From: Candidatus Jidaibacter sp.
Lineage (GTDB): Bacteria > Pseudomonadota > Alphaproteobacteria > Rickettsiales > Midichloriaceae
DNA length: 44,348 nucleotides
NCBI GenBank assembly: GCA_021299995.1
Contig: JAJTIA010000002.1
Coordinates: forward strand, 1-44,348
Reading direction: 5' to 3'
In this document: positions 44,302 to 44,348 of the stretch, one piece after another
How the letters are laid out: every line of letters begins with the position of its first letter
Numbering within the stretch: position 1 is the first letter of the stretch
Program-made: the position numbers and the translations under genes
The notes under the pieces: model-generated
What the model was told of the DNA's origin: nothing
The model's database searches: none
Seen by the model: the letters and a program-made list of their open reading frames with translations, nothing else

Positions 44302-44348
44302 TGTATTTTCAATGTTAAAATTATATTAATGTTAAACAAGATTTATAT

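Overview
The window is AT-rich, gene-dense bacterial DNA that reads as the chromosome of an alphaproteobacterium with a reduced, host-associated lifestyle (Rickettsiales- or Holosporales-like; the sequence alone does not fix the family). The evidence is alphaproteobacterial gene sets and orders (mnmE-mnmG, a cheY-A-W-R-D-B operon, dsbB-coq7, lptA-lptB), ubiquinone and lipid A machinery, several decaying or truncated genes (ArgH-like, ClpA, a frameshifted kinase), and eukaryote-like leucine-rich-repeat and ankyrin-repeat proteins typical of intracellular symbionts.

Layout. 1-8429 (minus strand): mnmG (partial), mnmE, a secreted lytic transglycosylase and mfd. Two near-perfect parS centromere sites lie here, one in the 19-bp mnmE-mnmG gap and one inside mfd, so this end is probably close to the replication origin, with rsmG-parA-parB expected just left of the window. 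8520-10280 (minus): a large orphan membrane protein. 10497-17403 (plus): a compact chemotaxis operon, STAS protein-cheY-cheA-cheW-cheR-cheD-cheB, ending in a soluble MCP-type protein that also carries a CheZ-like dephosphorylation motif. 17475-19021: a diverged ClpS and a ClpA cut off after its first AAA+ domain. 19325-22054 (minus): a fused Na+/solute symporter-histidine kinase. 22243: grpE with a heat-shock-like promoter.

22787-26268 (minus): an ArgH-like protein without the superfamily signature loop, a 40-residue LptM-like lipoprotein missed by length cut-offs, PRPP synthetase and a phosphotransferase interrupted by a frameshift at an A8 run. 26341-30851 (plus): TlpA-like thioredoxin, dut, ccoG, dsbB, coq7 and an LRR protein. 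31064-32359 (minus): amino-acid permease. 32548-39874 (plus): lptA, lptB, holC, ppiD-like chaperone, rho, a 51-residue membrane protein, ispE and a diverged EAL-like protein. 39871-40479 (minus): a dolichol-kinase-like protein; 40552: bolA.

40794-44177 is an accessory island: a gluzincin-like HEFSH metallopeptidase with ankyrin-like repeats and, divergently, an ankyrin protein whose N-terminal half has a His...Cys arrangement resembling permuted papain-like peptidases. Between them is a 492-bp gap holding an approximately 300-bp element with terminal inverted repeats (MITE-like). Its internal GC-rich segment recurs, inverted, directly after the truncated clpA. The two candidate effectors, the MITE-like repeat family, the MCP/CheZ hybrid and the dead-loop ArgH are the most unusual content. 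No tRNA, rRNA or CRISPR array was recognised.
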